A stretch of DNA of 64,000 nucleotides from an uncultured Clostridia bacterium (GCA_937895705.1 CALBKM010000010.1:27605-91604), one strand, 5' to 3'. Shown: positions 44,899 to 54,427, counted from the first letter of the stretch. The notes: generated by a model from the letters alone, not told the origin. Translations and numbers: made by a program.

Positions 44899-46818
44899 TC
44901 AAATCTTTCCCAACAATTCCTTCACTTCCTCATCCTCCGGAAGCATCACTGCCAATTCGGAAAGAATCGCCTTTGCTTCTTCGGTTTTGCCTTCCGCGAG
45001 CTGTGTCTGTGCCATCGCCTTCAGTTGTTTCGCCAGAGCGCGTACTTCTCTCTCCTCCAACAGCGCCCGGATTGCCGGCAACATCGTCGGATGATACTTC
45101 AGAGCCTCTTTTACTCCCGCGGCAAATACCGCCCCGTCCTCTTCCTCTAAAATACGTTCCATCGTATGAGCAAAGCCCAGTTCGCCCGGTACTCCGGACA
45201 CTCCCGCCTCAGCACCCGAATTCTCCTTCATCCAAAACTCCGGACCGTATCCCGCCTCCGCATAAGTCCTGGCACAAGAAATGTATTCCTTAAAAGCCCC
45301 GGTGATATATCCCATCTTCTTCTGCTCACTGTACTGTAGCAGCTTTTTTTCGGCCTTTCCGAGTAATAGCAGGGCTACCTCTTCATCATACTTCCGGTCG
45401 CTCTTTTCGTAATAGTCTCTGATGTCCTGCTCCGTCGTAGTTCCCTTCTTTTCCGTATAGAGTAGGTGGAAGAACGGGAAATTGCCGGAAGAAAGCTTTA
45501 AACTTTCCAAATCCTCTAGTAGTAGCATACTCTTTACTTCGTCCTGCTGATGCTTTTCGTAAAGAGAATGCACTGTCCCGTATACTTGCTGCTCCAGTTC
45601 CGGAAGATGCAGAACAATCGGAAGATGCTTGGATAACAAGCGTATATTGCCAGTCTCCTCATAGCACCGGAACAAGCCTGCCAACATATCCTTCGGCTTT
45701 GCATTCTTCTCCCAGTCGATATAAGAAAACACTTCCTCCGCATACGAAAATGCCTCCCCGCAAATGAGATTGGTAATCGCACACTCTACCGCTCTTTGTT
45801 GGAACAACTCGGACTGGTACTGAGCGAAGTCCATCACCGGGTACTCCACGGGAGCTCCTACCTTCGGGAGAACATAAAATTCTTTTAAATACTGCAAAAA
45901 AGCTTTTATAGCATCTTCCTCTTGCTTCATGCTTCCATACGTCATTGCGCGTTCATAGAAAAGTCCCAGTTTTGTCTGATGCAACAGTTTATGTTCCGTT
46001 TCCAGACGAGCATAGGCATCCAACGCGGCTTCATTATCCCCCTGGCCCTTGTATAATCTTGGAATCGTCAGTCTTAAATACTGTACAAAAGAATTGTCAT
46101 CCGTTTGTTTTGTTCTCTCTAATGTTGTTTTCGCAAGCTTCAAAGCATCCTCAAATCGTCTTGCTACCCAATACTCCTGCACAAGCTGACAACACATACG
46201 AATATCGTCCGGATTTTCCTGTACTGCAGCTTCTTCCAACGTCAAATTCCGTTCCAAATGCTTCTGCTTATCTTCCTCATTTTTAAACACATATCCGTAA
46301 TGATGCACATATGCCGTTGTCTTCTTAATCATTTTCGGTAACGGTTCCAACCATTCATGAATCTTTCCGCAAAACCTTGTCTCCGGTGACATTTTGACAC
46401 ACCGTCCCACATACGTGTCTGTGTAGCTTGTCCCCTCCGGATCAGTATAATTTCTCTGTATGTACCATAACGTGTCACACTTCTTCCGTTCCTCGCTTTT
46501 GAAAAACGTAATCAACTCCGACACATCTTCAAACCACTCGTCATCATCAAGATACAAAAACCATTCACCGGTACATTCAAAAAGCCCGGCATTTCGTGCC
46601 GCGGAAAAATCCTTGCACCAAGTGAACTGAACTACCTTATCCGCATATTTCCTCGCAATATCTACCGAACCGTCCGTGCAGCCCGTATCCACAATAACGA
46701 GTTCACTGGTCACCGCCTGCATCAGCGGCACCAGTGACTCCATACACTTTTCTATCGTATCTCTCCGGTTGTTGGAAACCAACATAGAGATGCTTAATAC
46801 CGGTCTTTTCTTCTCCAT
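44899..46818 (-). CDS. Family 2 glycosyltransferase with TPR-like C-terminal region
   Basis: From ATG 46818 the product is 639 residues. Residues ~1-200 are a GT-A glycosyltransferase: LSISMLVSNNRRDTIEKCM, IVDTGCTDGS, FTWCKDFSAARNAGL and the metal-binding YLDDDEWF. The rest is helical with TPR-like units (EAAVQENPDDIRMCCQLVQE, VQYLRLTIPRLYKGQGDNEA, and a final EGKTEEAKAILSEL). This architecture occurs in flagellin and peptide glycosyltransferases. A sigma-28 promoter lies 38 bases upstream and rules out the earlier ATG at 46848. It is downstream of flagellin and most likely modifies it. Confidence 0.88.
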   Translation of the reverse strand: MEKKRPVLSISMLVSNNRRDTIEKCMESLVPLMQAVTSELVIVDTGCTDGSVDIARKYADKVVQFTWCKDFSAARNAGLFECTGEWFLYLDDDEWFEDVSELITFFKSEERKKCDTLWYIQRNYTDPEGTSYTDTYVGRCVKMSPETRFCGKIHEWLEPLPKMIKKTTAYVHHYGYVFKNEEDKQKHLERNLTLEEAAVQENPDDIRMCCQLVQEYWVARRFEDALKLAKTTLERTKQTDDNSFVQYLRLTIPRLYKGQGDNEAALDAYARLETEHKLLHQTKLGLFYERAMTYGSMKQEEDAIKAFLQYLKEFYVLPKVGAPVEYPVMDFAQYQSELFQQRAVECAITNLICGEAFSYAEEVFSYIDWEKNAKPKDMLAGLFRCYEETGNIRLLSKHLPIVLHLPELEQQVYGTVHSLYEKHQQDEVKSMLLLEDLESLKLSSGNFPFFHLLYTEKKGTTTEQDIRDYYEKSDRKYDEEVALLLLGKAEKKLLQYSEQKKMGYITGAFKEYISCARTYAEAGYGPEFWMKENSGAEAGVSGVPGELGFAHTMERILEEEDGAVFAAGVKEALKYHPTMLPAIRALLEEREVRALAKQLKAMAQTQLAEGKTEEAKAILSELAVMLPEDEEVKELLGKI

Positions 46819-46855
46819 AGAATCCCCCTTTTGAGCATACTTCGCCATGTTCTAT

Positions 46856-46883
46856 ATATCGACAAAAGGCAGGGAAATGTTTA
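46856..46883 (-). promoter_or_regulatory. Flagellar sigma-28 (sigma-D) promoter for the GT-TPR gene
   Basis: Minus-strand TAAA (46880-46883), exactly 16 bases, then GTCGATAT (46856-46863). The same pattern and spacing occurs at 48853-48880 and 54481-54508. Confidence 0.8.
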
Positions 46884-46937
46884 GCCATTTCTCCGGGTTT
46901 GTGTGCAGACCTCATGCTTCACGCTACACCCACGCAC

Positions 46938-46975
46938 AAAAGGAGGGGTCCCACTCCTAGGTGCGGAACCCCTCC
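46938..46975 (-). terminator. Rho-independent terminator of the flagellin gene
   Basis: GGAGGGGT (46942-46949) pairs with ACCCCTCC (46968-46975), with inner CAC/GTG pairing, and the minus-strand tail is TTTTG. Confidence 0.85.
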
Positions 46976-47016
46976 GAAAAAATCAATTATGTGTAGGTTA
47001 CTTACCTGCGAGGCTA

Positions 47017-48669
47017 TTAGCCAAGTAAGGAAAGAACGCCCTGGTTAGACTGGTTAGCCTGAGCCAGCATGGACTGGGAAGCCTGAGACAGAATGTTGTT
47101 CTTGCTGTACTCAACCATCTCTTCAGCCATGTCAACGTCACGGATTCTGGACTCTGCGGTCTGCAGGTTCTCAGCTGCAACGTCGAGGTTTGCAATGGTG
47201 TGCTCAAGACGGTTCTGGATAGCACCAAGTGCGGAACGCTGCTTGGAAACCTTCTCGATAGCGCCGTCGATAGCACTGATGGAGCCAGCTGCCTTATCCT
47301 GATCGTCAACGCGTACGTTGGTACCGTTTACACCAAGGGAAAGAGCGCTCATATCGTTGATGTTGAAGCTGATGGTCTGACCTTCGTTAGCACCAACCTG
47401 TAAAGTCATACCGCCGGTTGCTGCGGAAGTGTCATAGTTAGCCTGGTTGAGGAACGCATCCTCATCACCAAGACCGGTACCACCTGCCAAGGTAAGAGTT
47501 ACTGCAGTTGCATCCTTATTGGTTACCATTAAGGTATTCGGAGCATCCGGATGATTCTTTACACCGCTTAATTCAACATCGATGTCAAGACCTGCTTCTG
47601 CAAGAATCTTCTCGATATCTTCTGCGGTATATTCCTTACCAGACTGAAGCTTTAAGTCGTAAGTTGCAGTATTGGTAATTGCATCACCAATACTGGTGAC
47701 AGCAGTATTCACATTCGTATCATACTTTGCAGCACCGTCGGTTGCTACCTTAGCCTCTTCCTTCCCTGCCTCTGCATCGAAGGTAAGGTTAATGGTGATG
47801 TTCATATCAGCACCGTACTTGTTAGCAGTAAGTTTCATGGTGTCTGCACCAACGAACTCGCCCGTCGGAACAACCGTAGTCTCTACGGAAGCCTTAGCGC
47901 CCGCTACGGTTCCACCGGTAGTAACTTCTTCGTTTGCGGTGTATACACCGTTTGCAAACTTAACGGTTACATTTGCCGGAGTCTGGGTTGCGGTAGAATC
48001 TTCCTGCTTTGCATTCTCAATGAGAGAATCAATCTCTTCCTGAGAATAAGTCTTGCTTGCTGCAAGATTTAAAGTCAACTCGGTACCGTCAGCATTCCAA
48101 ACAGCGGACTCACCGCCTACGGTTGCAGTGGTATTTGCAGTAATCTGAACACCTACTACATCAGAAGTAATGAAAGCACCTAAAGTACCGTTGTAGTCAC
48201 CGTACTTCGGACCTGCTGCGGTGGAACCTGCGGTACCACCACTGAAGGAACCGTCAAGTAACTTCATGGTGTTGAACTCGGTGGTCTCAGCGATACGATC
48301 TAACTCGTCCTGAAGCTGCTTAACCTCGTCCTGAAGATTGGAACGGTCTTCATCGGTCTCAGTACCGTTGGCTGCCTGTACAGCAAGCTGTCTCATTCTC
48401 TGAAGAATGGAGTGGGACTCATTAAGAGCACCTTCAGCGGTCTGGATGAGGGAGATACCGTCCTGTGCGTTGGTGGAAGCCTGGTTCAAACCTCTGATCT
48501 GGCTTCTCATCTTCTCGGAAATAGCCAAGCCTGCTGCATCATCTGCTGCACGGTTGATTCTGAATCCGGAAGAAAGCTTCTCAGTAGACTTTCCTACTGC
48601 GTTGGATGCGATTCCTAACTGTCTGTTGGCATTGATTGCCTGCATGTTGTGTTGAACTACCATACTCAT
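47017..48669 (-). CDS. hag: Flagellin
   Basis: The 550-residue protein has the conserved D0/D1 ends of flagellin: VVQHNMQAINANRQLG, STEKLSSGFRINRAADDAAG and LAISEKMRSQIRGL at the start; AIEKVSKQRSALGAIQNRLE, NLQTAESRIRDVDMAEEMV and ILSQASQSMLAQANQ at the end. The ~260-residue central part is Thr/Ala/Asn-rich and would be surface-exposed (D2/D3) with many possible O-glycosylation sites. AGGAGGTAATATT sets ATG 48669. A sigma-28 promoter lies about 180 bases upstream, and glycosylation genes flank it on both sides. Confidence 0.97.
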   Translation of the reverse strand: MSMVVQHNMQAINANRQLGIASNAVGKSTEKLSSGFRINRAADDAAGLAISEKMRSQIRGLNQASTNAQDGISLIQTAEGALNESHSILQRMRQLAVQAANGTETDEDRSNLQDEVKQLQDELDRIAETTEFNTMKLLDGSFSGGTAGSTAAGPKYGDYNGTLGAFITSDVVGVQITANTTATVGGESAVWNADGTELTLNLAASKTYSQEEIDSLIENAKQEDSTATQTPANVTVKFANGVYTANEEVTTGGTVAGAKASVETTVVPTGEFVGADTMKLTANKYGADMNITINLTFDAEAGKEEAKVATDGAAKYDTNVNTAVTSIGDAITNTATYDLKLQSGKEYTAEDIEKILAEAGLDIDVELSGVKNHPDAPNTLMVTNKDATAVTLTLAGGTGLGDEDAFLNQANYDTSAATGGMTLQVGANEGQTISFNINDMSALSLGVNGTNVRVDDQDKAAGSISAIDGAIEKVSKQRSALGAIQNRLEHTIANLDVAAENLQTAESRIRDVDMAEEMVEYSKNNILSQASQSMLAQANQSNQGVLSLLG

Positions 48670-48846
48670 AATATTACCTCCTTATAATGGTTCCATCCTC
48701 TCACTATGAGGGATGAAGTCCCCCGAATCCTTTCGGGTCACTTTTGTTTAATTGGGTTTGTTCGGCAGCCTATCCACCTAGGATTTGGACGTCTGCCTAC
48801 GGGAATGTCACTGACTTCCCGTGCGGACAATGTCTTTGTCCTTACA
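48670..48846 (-). promoter_or_regulatory. Structured flagellin mRNA leader
   Basis: About 175 bases lie between the predicted start of transcription and the flagellin ATG. They can form several stems: CACGGGAA with TTCCCGTA, CCGAA with TTCGG, and CATCC-TC with GAG-AGGATG just before the ribosome site. No peptide is evident. It may control flagellin mRNA stability or translation. Confidence 0.55.
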
Positions 48847-48852
48847 CTAACT

Positions 48853-48880
48853 ATATCGACAGTGCCGAGAAAAAACTTTA
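48853..48880 (-). promoter_or_regulatory. Flagellar sigma-28 (sigma-D) promoter for flagellin
   Basis: Minus-strand TAAA (48877-48880), 16 bases, then GTCGATAT (48853-48860), matching the known sigma-D consensus of hag genes. Confidence 0.85.
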
Positions 48881-48910
48881 GAGCTTTTTTAAAACTTTTT
48901 TCAGAAAATT

Positions 48911-50302
48911 TTAGGGCATCGAATTCAGTTCAATTAGCTCTTTATCTCCCGGCAAAATCTGTAGCCATTCCTCCAAATCCCGTCTTGCCCGTTCCGACTG
49001 GTTGTTTTCCATGCACCATCGAATCAATTGCTTTGAAAAATACACATACTTTACATCCTCATTCCGTAAGGAAGCCAACATCTGTCCCAGTACAAACGGA
49101 TAGTCAACCGCAAGATCAGCCTCTCGTTCCTTTGCCAGATAAATAAGCAAATGATTGACTCCATGCTCATATTCTCCCAGAGCCACATTCCGTACAACGA
49201 TCGGAAGGTTCTTTATATACCATCCAAGCTGCTCCGTTGGAATCAATTCGGAAAAGCTTACATTAAACACCTTACATATATCTGCCGCATCCGATAGCGC
49301 CGTATCCGGAACATCCTGTGCCAATTCTATTACAGTACACACCACTTCCGTCAACAGCCTCGTTTTCTCATCCTGTGTTACGTTTCCTTCTTCCCGAAAA
49401 GTTTGCTTTGTAATCGGATGTTCAAAAATTCCCTTCAAAATTTCTATCTTTCGTTCTGCAGGCAGGTCGGATTTGAACAATACACGAAGCGTATCTTTCA
49501 GCGCATTGAACTGGACCGCATAGAGGAAATTCAAGTTTCGCGGAGATACATGACCGCATTTATGGAGTAAAAGTTCCTGGGCTTTTTCAAAAAGAGTGAA
49601 GTCACATAGTTCTCTCCCATCACGCCACTCATAAGATATTGACCCTTGAGACACCAAGTAGGAATGCATACACTTTCCATACACTCCGATACGATTACTC
49701 GCCATCACACAAGTATATACATTAACGGTATCTCCTCCGTATGCTCTTGGAAACCACTCCGGCAATTCAATCTCATAGCGTACTCGTGCTGCCTTTGCTT
49801 TATACAACTTTCCCCACGCCTGTCGCAAATTCCAATGCATCACCGGGAACTCTGCCTCAAAACTTTGCCCATCAAACGCTACATAGTTTCGTTCTAGAAC
49901 CCTTTCTCCCATTACATTTCCCGTCTTGCTGTCAACGAATCGCGACCCGCATGCCGCCATATCCAATTCGTTTTCTTTCATAAATGCTAACATTTCTTCT
50001 AAAAAAGTCATATCATAAGAATCATCTGCATCTAAAATGCAAAAAAAATCCTCTTCTTTCATATTTTTCGTTAATAACCAAAAATCCGGATTTTCCTCCA
50101 AGACACGATTCTTTTTATTATAAAACGGGACTACTCTTTTATCTTTCTTAGCATATTCTGTAATAATCTCTCCCGTTGTATCAGTTGATCCGTTATCCAG
50201 AATATAATAAACAAAGTCTCCATAAGATTGATTCAAAACACTTTCTATTGCTTCCCTTATCGTCTTTTCTGCATTATATGCACATGTACGCACGTAAACC
50301 AT
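48911..50302 (-). CDS. Family 2 glycosyltransferase
   Basis: From ATG 50302 (GGGAGGTACCG upstream) the product is 463 residues. The GT-A part reads VYVRTCAYNAEKTIREAIES, YILDNGSTDTTGEII and FFCILDADDSYDMTF, with the DxD-type metal site. The C-terminal half is helical without a clear family. It ends the sigma-28 operon that starts at rfbF and lies just upstream of the flagellin promoter. Flagellin or surface glycan assembly is inferred from position. Confidence 0.85.
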   Translation of the reverse strand: MVYVRTCAYNAEKTIREAIESVLNQSYGDFVYYILDNGSTDTTGEIITEYAKKDKRVVPFYNKKNRVLEENPDFWLLTKNMKEEDFFCILDADDSYDMTFLEEMLAFMKENELDMAACGSRFVDSKTGNVMGERVLERNYVAFDGQSFEAEFPVMHWNLRQAWGKLYKAKAARVRYEIELPEWFPRAYGGDTVNVYTCVMASNRIGVYGKCMHSYLVSQGSISYEWRDGRELCDFTLFEKAQELLLHKCGHVSPRNLNFLYAVQFNALKDTLRVLFKSDLPAERKIEILKGIFEHPITKQTFREEGNVTQDEKTRLLTEVVCTVIELAQDVPDTALSDAADICKVFNVSFSELIPTEQLGWYIKNLPIVVRNVALGEYEHGVNHLLIYLAKEREADLAVDYPFVLGQMLASLRNEDVKYVYFSKQLIRWCMENNQSERARRDLEEWLQILPGDKELIELNSMP

Positions 50303-50354
50303 CGGTACCTCCCTTCTAAAAAACAACTGTACCCTCTCTGATTTTGATTATTCC

Positions 50355-51605
50355 TTATTTAAAAATCACATCAATCTTTTCTCCCGGCTTCAATTGAACG
50401 GCAGGCGGAACTTCTTTTCCGCAATACCCTCTACCATAACAAAACTTACATAATTCCGGAAAACTCTTTTTATTCAAAAGATCAAATATCTTTTCATCTA
50501 TATTTTTATCTGTTCTACATGTCAAATCCACGTAATCCTTTTCCGGAGAAACAAAAAAGCCCAAATTATGCAAATTTCCCTGTATCGGGCAATAAAACAA
50601 TCTGCCACTGATAAAATAAGGTCCGCCGTTTCCTTCCGGTTGCGTTTTACAACATGTGTCTACAACTCTTTTTACCTCGGACGGTGTTCTTACTTCCGAG
50701 GACAAGCTTGCAAATTCATACCATTTTTGAAGCACAACCGAATGTCTTATCCCATGTTTAGTAAATAATTCTACCAAGTCATCCGTTTTCGTATAACCCT
50801 CATAGTAAGAAATCCGAACCAAAACCTTCTCTTTCTTCAATGCTTTCAAAAGTCTTTCATTCGGAATAATCGTTCCGTTTGTATATAAATAAATATTTAA
50901 AAGATTCGGCATAGAATCAAGATATTCTATAAACTCCGGCAAATGCTTCCAAACAAAGGCTTCCCCGCCCTCCACATTGAAGTGATGAAATACTCTGCCT
51001 TTTGTAATCGTCTCCACATAATATATCATTTCCTCTAATGTCGGTGACTTCGGTTTATCATAACAAGGCATCAAGCTTTGGCAATCTCTGCATCTCAAAT
51101 TGCACGCTTCCGTTACAGAGATATCCGCAGAATATAACTTTTCTTCAGATAAAACATTATGACATGCCCTCATAAACAAATCAATATGATAATCTCCGCT
51201 TCCCGGCTGATACCAATCCGGCAGTTCCGATAACTTATCAAACTCCTCGAAATCAAACTCTAAAAAAAGAGAAAACGGCGTTACAACAGACTCGTACCCA
51301 AGTTCTTCCTTCACATAACGGTATGCAGGCGCAAGACTGTACGGGGTCACAATCACCGTAGCATCCGGATACCTCTCCTTCATTTTCTCCGGAGCGTACA
51401 CTGGGAGATTGTAATATGTTGTCCCCTGTTTTCTTACATCCATATCGCAGAAACAAAGCACCTTTATCCCCTGCTTGTCCAAAAGATGCGCCGCTAAAAG
51501 CCCCTGAAATCCGGCACCGTAAATACAAATATTGCCGCTCAGTTTTGCAAAATCCGTTCTTTCAATTCCATCAAAAAAATGCTCGTATCTGTATTTGTAA
51601 TGCAT
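50355..51605 (-). CDS. Rossmann-radical SAM fusion protein
   Basis: The 416-residue protein begins with a ~115-residue nucleotide-binding-like part (LSGNICIYGAGFQGLLAAHLL, LCFCDMDVRKQG, VIVTPYS), as seen in sugar-nucleotide modifying proteins. Then comes a radical SAM core with the [4Fe-4S] motif CNLRCRDC (Cys168, 172, 175), HFNVEGGEAFVW and YLYTNGTIIP. The C-terminal part has more cysteines (DTCCKTQ, FYCPIQG, LCKFCYGRGYCGKE), like a SPASM/twitch cluster region. It would use radical chemistry on a sugar, a lipid-linked glycan or a protein. The neighbours point to a glycan substrate, but this is inference. Confidence 0.85.
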   Translation of the reverse strand: MHYKYRYEHFFDGIERTDFAKLSGNICIYGAGFQGLLAAHLLDKQGIKVLCFCDMDVRKQGTTYYNLPVYAPEKMKERYPDATVIVTPYSLAPAYRYVKEELGYESVVTPFSLFLEFDFEEFDKLSELPDWYQPGSGDYHIDLFMRACHNVLSEEKLYSADISVTEACNLRCRDCQSLMPCYDKPKSPTLEEMIYYVETITKGRVFHHFNVEGGEAFVWKHLPEFIEYLDSMPNLLNIYLYTNGTIIPNERLLKALKKEKVLVRISYYEGYTKTDDLVELFTKHGIRHSVVLQKWYEFASLSSEVRTPSEVKRVVDTCCKTQPEGNGGPYFISGRLFYCPIQGNLHNLGFFVSPEKDYVDLTCRTDKNIDEKIFDLLNKKSFPELCKFCYGRGYCGKEVPPAVQLKPGEKIDVIFK

Positions 51606-51632
51606 ACTTTTCTCCTTTTCGCTCTCATTTTC

Positions 51633-52703
51633 CTACATTTCACCAAACATCTCTTCCGCAACAGAATAAACACGTCTCACACACTCCGGAACTTTTTGTC
51701 TCAACGCTTCTCGAATAATTTCTCTGTCCTCCGTCAAACTTCGGAAGCTTTTCCACAACAGGTTCCCGTCTATTTCATTAATATCTATCAGATACTTCTC
51801 TTGTCCGAGATCCTTGGTAATTCCGCACGCTTTTGTACTATATCCCACCGCAATGGTCGGCACGCACGATGACCACGCGGCAATCGTCGCATGAGTCCGG
51901 GACGCAATACAAAACTCGGCATTCCCTATGATATATTTCAACTCCGCCGCAGATAACCCTACCGGCACCCGAAACACTCTTTGCTCCGGAATCTCAAGCA
52001 TCGCAAGTGCTTCATAATCGTTATCCACCGACACTTCCACATGCGGGACCAGGGCGATTGTATATTCCGTATTTCGAACCACCTCACTCGCCAACTGTTG
52101 ATATGCCTTCAGCACTTCCGGGTTTTTCCTGATTACCAACGGACTCAGATTCATTACAACATACTTTTCTTCCGGCAAAACAGTCTTCTCCGGTTCCAGT
52201 AAAAAGGCAACGTCCGGCATCCGTATTATATTCCTTAACCCTTGCGCTTCCAATGCATCTGCGGATACACTTTCTCTCACCACAATCGCATCATGTGTTC
52301 TGAAAGCCGAAAGCATTTCTTCGTCAAACATTTTCGGTTCCAAAGAACAGCTCCATAAAATGCTTTTTGCTCCCTTTTCGATTGCGGCATTATGTACGGT
52401 TGCATATCGTTGCCAGTTCGGATAACAATACACATCTCCTCCCACACTCAGACAAACCGTTTCAGATGTTATTTTATCAATAGTTTCTCTGTATATCTCC
52501 TCGTTCGTTTTCCCGGACATGTTTCGTCCGATAATTTCATCCGCATCAAGCCCATACTGTATGTCCTGTTCCGGGAAATGAGACGACAATGTTATTTTAC
52601 ATCCGGGAGAAAGCTTTCGCAGCAAGGCAATATCACACTTTACGGATGCCTCCGAACCATGATTATATGCACCTCCATGGGCATATAACAGATAATGCTT
52701 CAT
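51633..52703 (-). CDS. Polysaccharide pyruvyl transferase family protein
   Basis: From ATG 52703 the product is 356 residues. The family pattern is clear: LYAHGGAYNHGSEA near the start, CLSVGGDVYCYPNWQRY, SILWSCSLEPKMFDEEM, IVVRESVSADALEAQG and, near the end, IASRTHATIAAWSSCVPTIAVGYSTKA. These enzymes add pyruvate ketals to sugars, and relatives act in flagellar or S-layer glycans. It starts 17 bases after the stop of the GT2 gene; GGAG lies some 12 bases before ATG, a long spacing. Confidence 0.88.
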   Translation of the reverse strand: MKHYLLYAHGGAYNHGSEASVKCDIALLRKLSPGCKITLSSHFPEQDIQYGLDADEIIGRNMSGKTNEEIYRETIDKITSETVCLSVGGDVYCYPNWQRYATVHNAAIEKGAKSILWSCSLEPKMFDEEMLSAFRTHDAIVVRESVSADALEAQGLRNIIRMPDVAFLLEPEKTVLPEEKYVVMNLSPLVIRKNPEVLKAYQQLASEVVRNTEYTIALVPHVEVSVDNDYEALAMLEIPEQRVFRVPVGLSAAELKYIIGNAEFCIASRTHATIAAWSSCVPTIAVGYSTKACGITKDLGQEKYLIDINEIDGNLLWKSFRSLTEDREIIREALRQKVPECVRRVYSVAEEMFGEM

Positions 52704-52719
52704 AACATTCACGCTCCGT

Positions 52720-53637
52720 TCATCGTATATATTTTTCCATCCACTCTCTTTCGAAATCACACAATTCCGGAGAATCCAGAAACTCTTCTCTGTTTAGTTT
52801 CAAAGCGGTCATCATACTGTCAAGCTGCTGTTCACAACCTTTTATGTTCAAACGATTTATCTTTTCCACCATAGAAATCATAAACGACCACTCAAAATAG
52901 CGAAACTCACCGGCGCACTCCGGAAACCTCTCCGACAACCATTCCGTACGAGTCCTGTAACTTTCAAGGTACTCCTCCAATATTGTCGCATTCAGTAAAG
53001 AATGATTTGTGGTCCATGCCGAATTGTTACTTTCATGCCTGTAAAACGTGTATTTCGGCAAACCGTAATACACTACACGATTCGCATAGGCAAGCAGTTT
53101 ATACATTAACGCAATATCATCAAACGCTCCGTCCTTTGGAAATCTCAGCTCATCCGACATATCACGGCGAAACAACTTCGTCGGGAAAGCCGCATTATAT
53201 CTCTTTCTTCGAAAAAGTTCCAACACCGCCTCTTCCGCAGTCATAATCTTCTTTTCATCGAATTCTTTTCCGAACGCCCCGCATATGGAAACATCCGCAT
53301 CGTTCTCCACCACCTGAGTAAGCAAAAAATCGAGAAAATCCGATTCTACCCAGTCATCATCATCAATAAACGTCACATACTCTCCTTTTGCCGCATCCAG
53401 TCCTGCATTTCGCCCGGTACCGATGTTGCTCTTCGGGATATGAAGTACCCGGATGCGGGTGTCCTTCTTGGCATACTCCTCCGCGATTTCACCGCTCCGA
53501 TCCGTAGATCCGTTGTCCACGATGATGTACTCAAAGTCCTCCATGGTCTGGGCCAGAATTGATTCGATGGCCCGTCCCACCAGTGCCTCTCTGTTATAAG
53601 TCAGCATAATGACACTTACTTTTACCATTTGATCCAC
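52720..53637 (-). CDS. Family 2 glycosyltransferase
   Basis: A GT-A enzyme: VKVSVIMLTYNREALVGRAI, YIIVDNGSTDRSGEIAEEYA, NIGTGRNAGLDAAKGEY and VTFIDDDDWVESDFL with the metal-binding DxD. The C-terminal half carries LRFPKDGAFDDIALMYKLLA. The GTG at 53637 (305 residues) has AGGTGAGG at good spacing and overlaps the end of rfbF by 16 bases; ATG 53628 is the alternative and gives the more usual MVKVSVIM start. It is the second gene of the sigma-28 operon. Confidence 0.88.
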   Translation of the reverse strand: MDQMVKVSVIMLTYNREALVGRAIESILAQTMEDFEYIIVDNGSTDRSGEIAEEYAKKDTRIRVLHIPKSNIGTGRNAGLDAAKGEYVTFIDDDDWVESDFLDFLLTQVVENDADVSICGAFGKEFDEKKIMTAEEAVLELFRRKRYNAAFPTKLFRRDMSDELRFPKDGAFDDIALMYKLLAYANRVVYYGLPKYTFYRHESNNSAWTTNHSLLNATILEEYLESYRTRTEWLSERFPECAGEFRYFEWSFMISMVEKINRLNIKGCEQQLDSMMTALKLNREEFLDSPELCDFEREWMEKYIR

Positions 53638-54395
53638 GGAGCCTCACCTCTCTCCAGCATTCTTTCCAAAAACTGCTTGTCTCTCTGGGTATCCATACAC
53701 TGCCAGAATCCGTCGTATTTATACGCCACCAGCTCTCCCATGGAGGCCAGTGTTTCAAAAGGCTTCCGCTCCAGAATGGTGGAGTCCTCGTCTATCATGT
53801 CAAACACCTCCGGGCCCAGAACCATGAACCCGGCATTGATCCAGCCGCCTTCTTCTTTGCCCTTTTCCGTAAATTTCTGAATCACCTGGTTTTCTCCGAT
53901 GTCCAGCACACCGAATTTATTACCCGGCTGTACCGCCGTGATGGTGGCGATTTTTCCGTGGGTTTTGTGGAATTCCACCAGCTTATTTATATCCACATCC
54001 GACACGCCGTCACCGTAGGTACAAAGGAACGGCTCGTCCCCGATGTAGTCGCGGATACGTTTGATACGTCCGCCGGTCTGGGTATGAAGGCCGGTGTCCA
54101 CCAGAGTTACCTTCCACGGTTCCGCCACGTTGTTGTGCACAATCATATCGTTGCCCTTGGTAAAGTCAAAGGTGATATCGGAGCGGTGCAGATAGTAATC
54201 CGCAAAATACTCCTTAATGATATGCCCCTTATAACCACAGCATATAACAAATTCGTTAAATCCGTAGTGGGAATAGCCTTTCATAATGTGCCAGAGAATC
54301 GGCGCATCTCCGATGGCAATCATCGGTTTCGGCTTTAAATGACTTTCTTCACTGATACGGGTACCTAAGCCACCCGCCAAGATAACAACCTTCAT
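53622..54395 (-). CDS. rfbF: Glucose-1-phosphate cytidylyltransferase
   Basis: From ATG 54395 (AGAGGGAGAAGGT upstream) the product is 258 residues. MKVVILAGGLGTRISEE with KPKPMIAIGDAPILWHIM is the nucleotidyl-transferase signature, and HRSDITFDF, LVDTGLHTQTGGRIKR, TYGDGVSDVDI and DGFWQCMDTQRDK are specific to RfbF, which makes CDP-glucose from CTP and glucose-1-phosphate. The normal next gene, rfbG (CDP-glucose 4,6-dehydratase), is not in this window. It leads the sigma-28 operon, so CDP-activated sugar seems to feed the flagellar or surface glycan. Confidence 0.93.
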   Translation of the reverse strand: MKVVILAGGLGTRISEESHLKPKPMIAIGDAPILWHIMKGYSHYGFNEFVICCGYKGHIIKEYFADYYLHRSDITFDFTKGNDMIVHNNVAEPWKVTLVDTGLHTQTGGRIKRIRDYIGDEPFLCTYGDGVSDVDINKLVEFHKTHGKIATITAVQPGNKFGVLDIGENQVIQKFTEKGKEEGGWINAGFMVLGPEVFDMIDEDSTILERKPFETLASMGELVAYKYDGFWQCMDTQRDKQFLERMLERGEAPWIKW

Positions 54396-54427
54396 ACCTT
54401 CTCCCTCTTTCTTATGTATTTCATACT

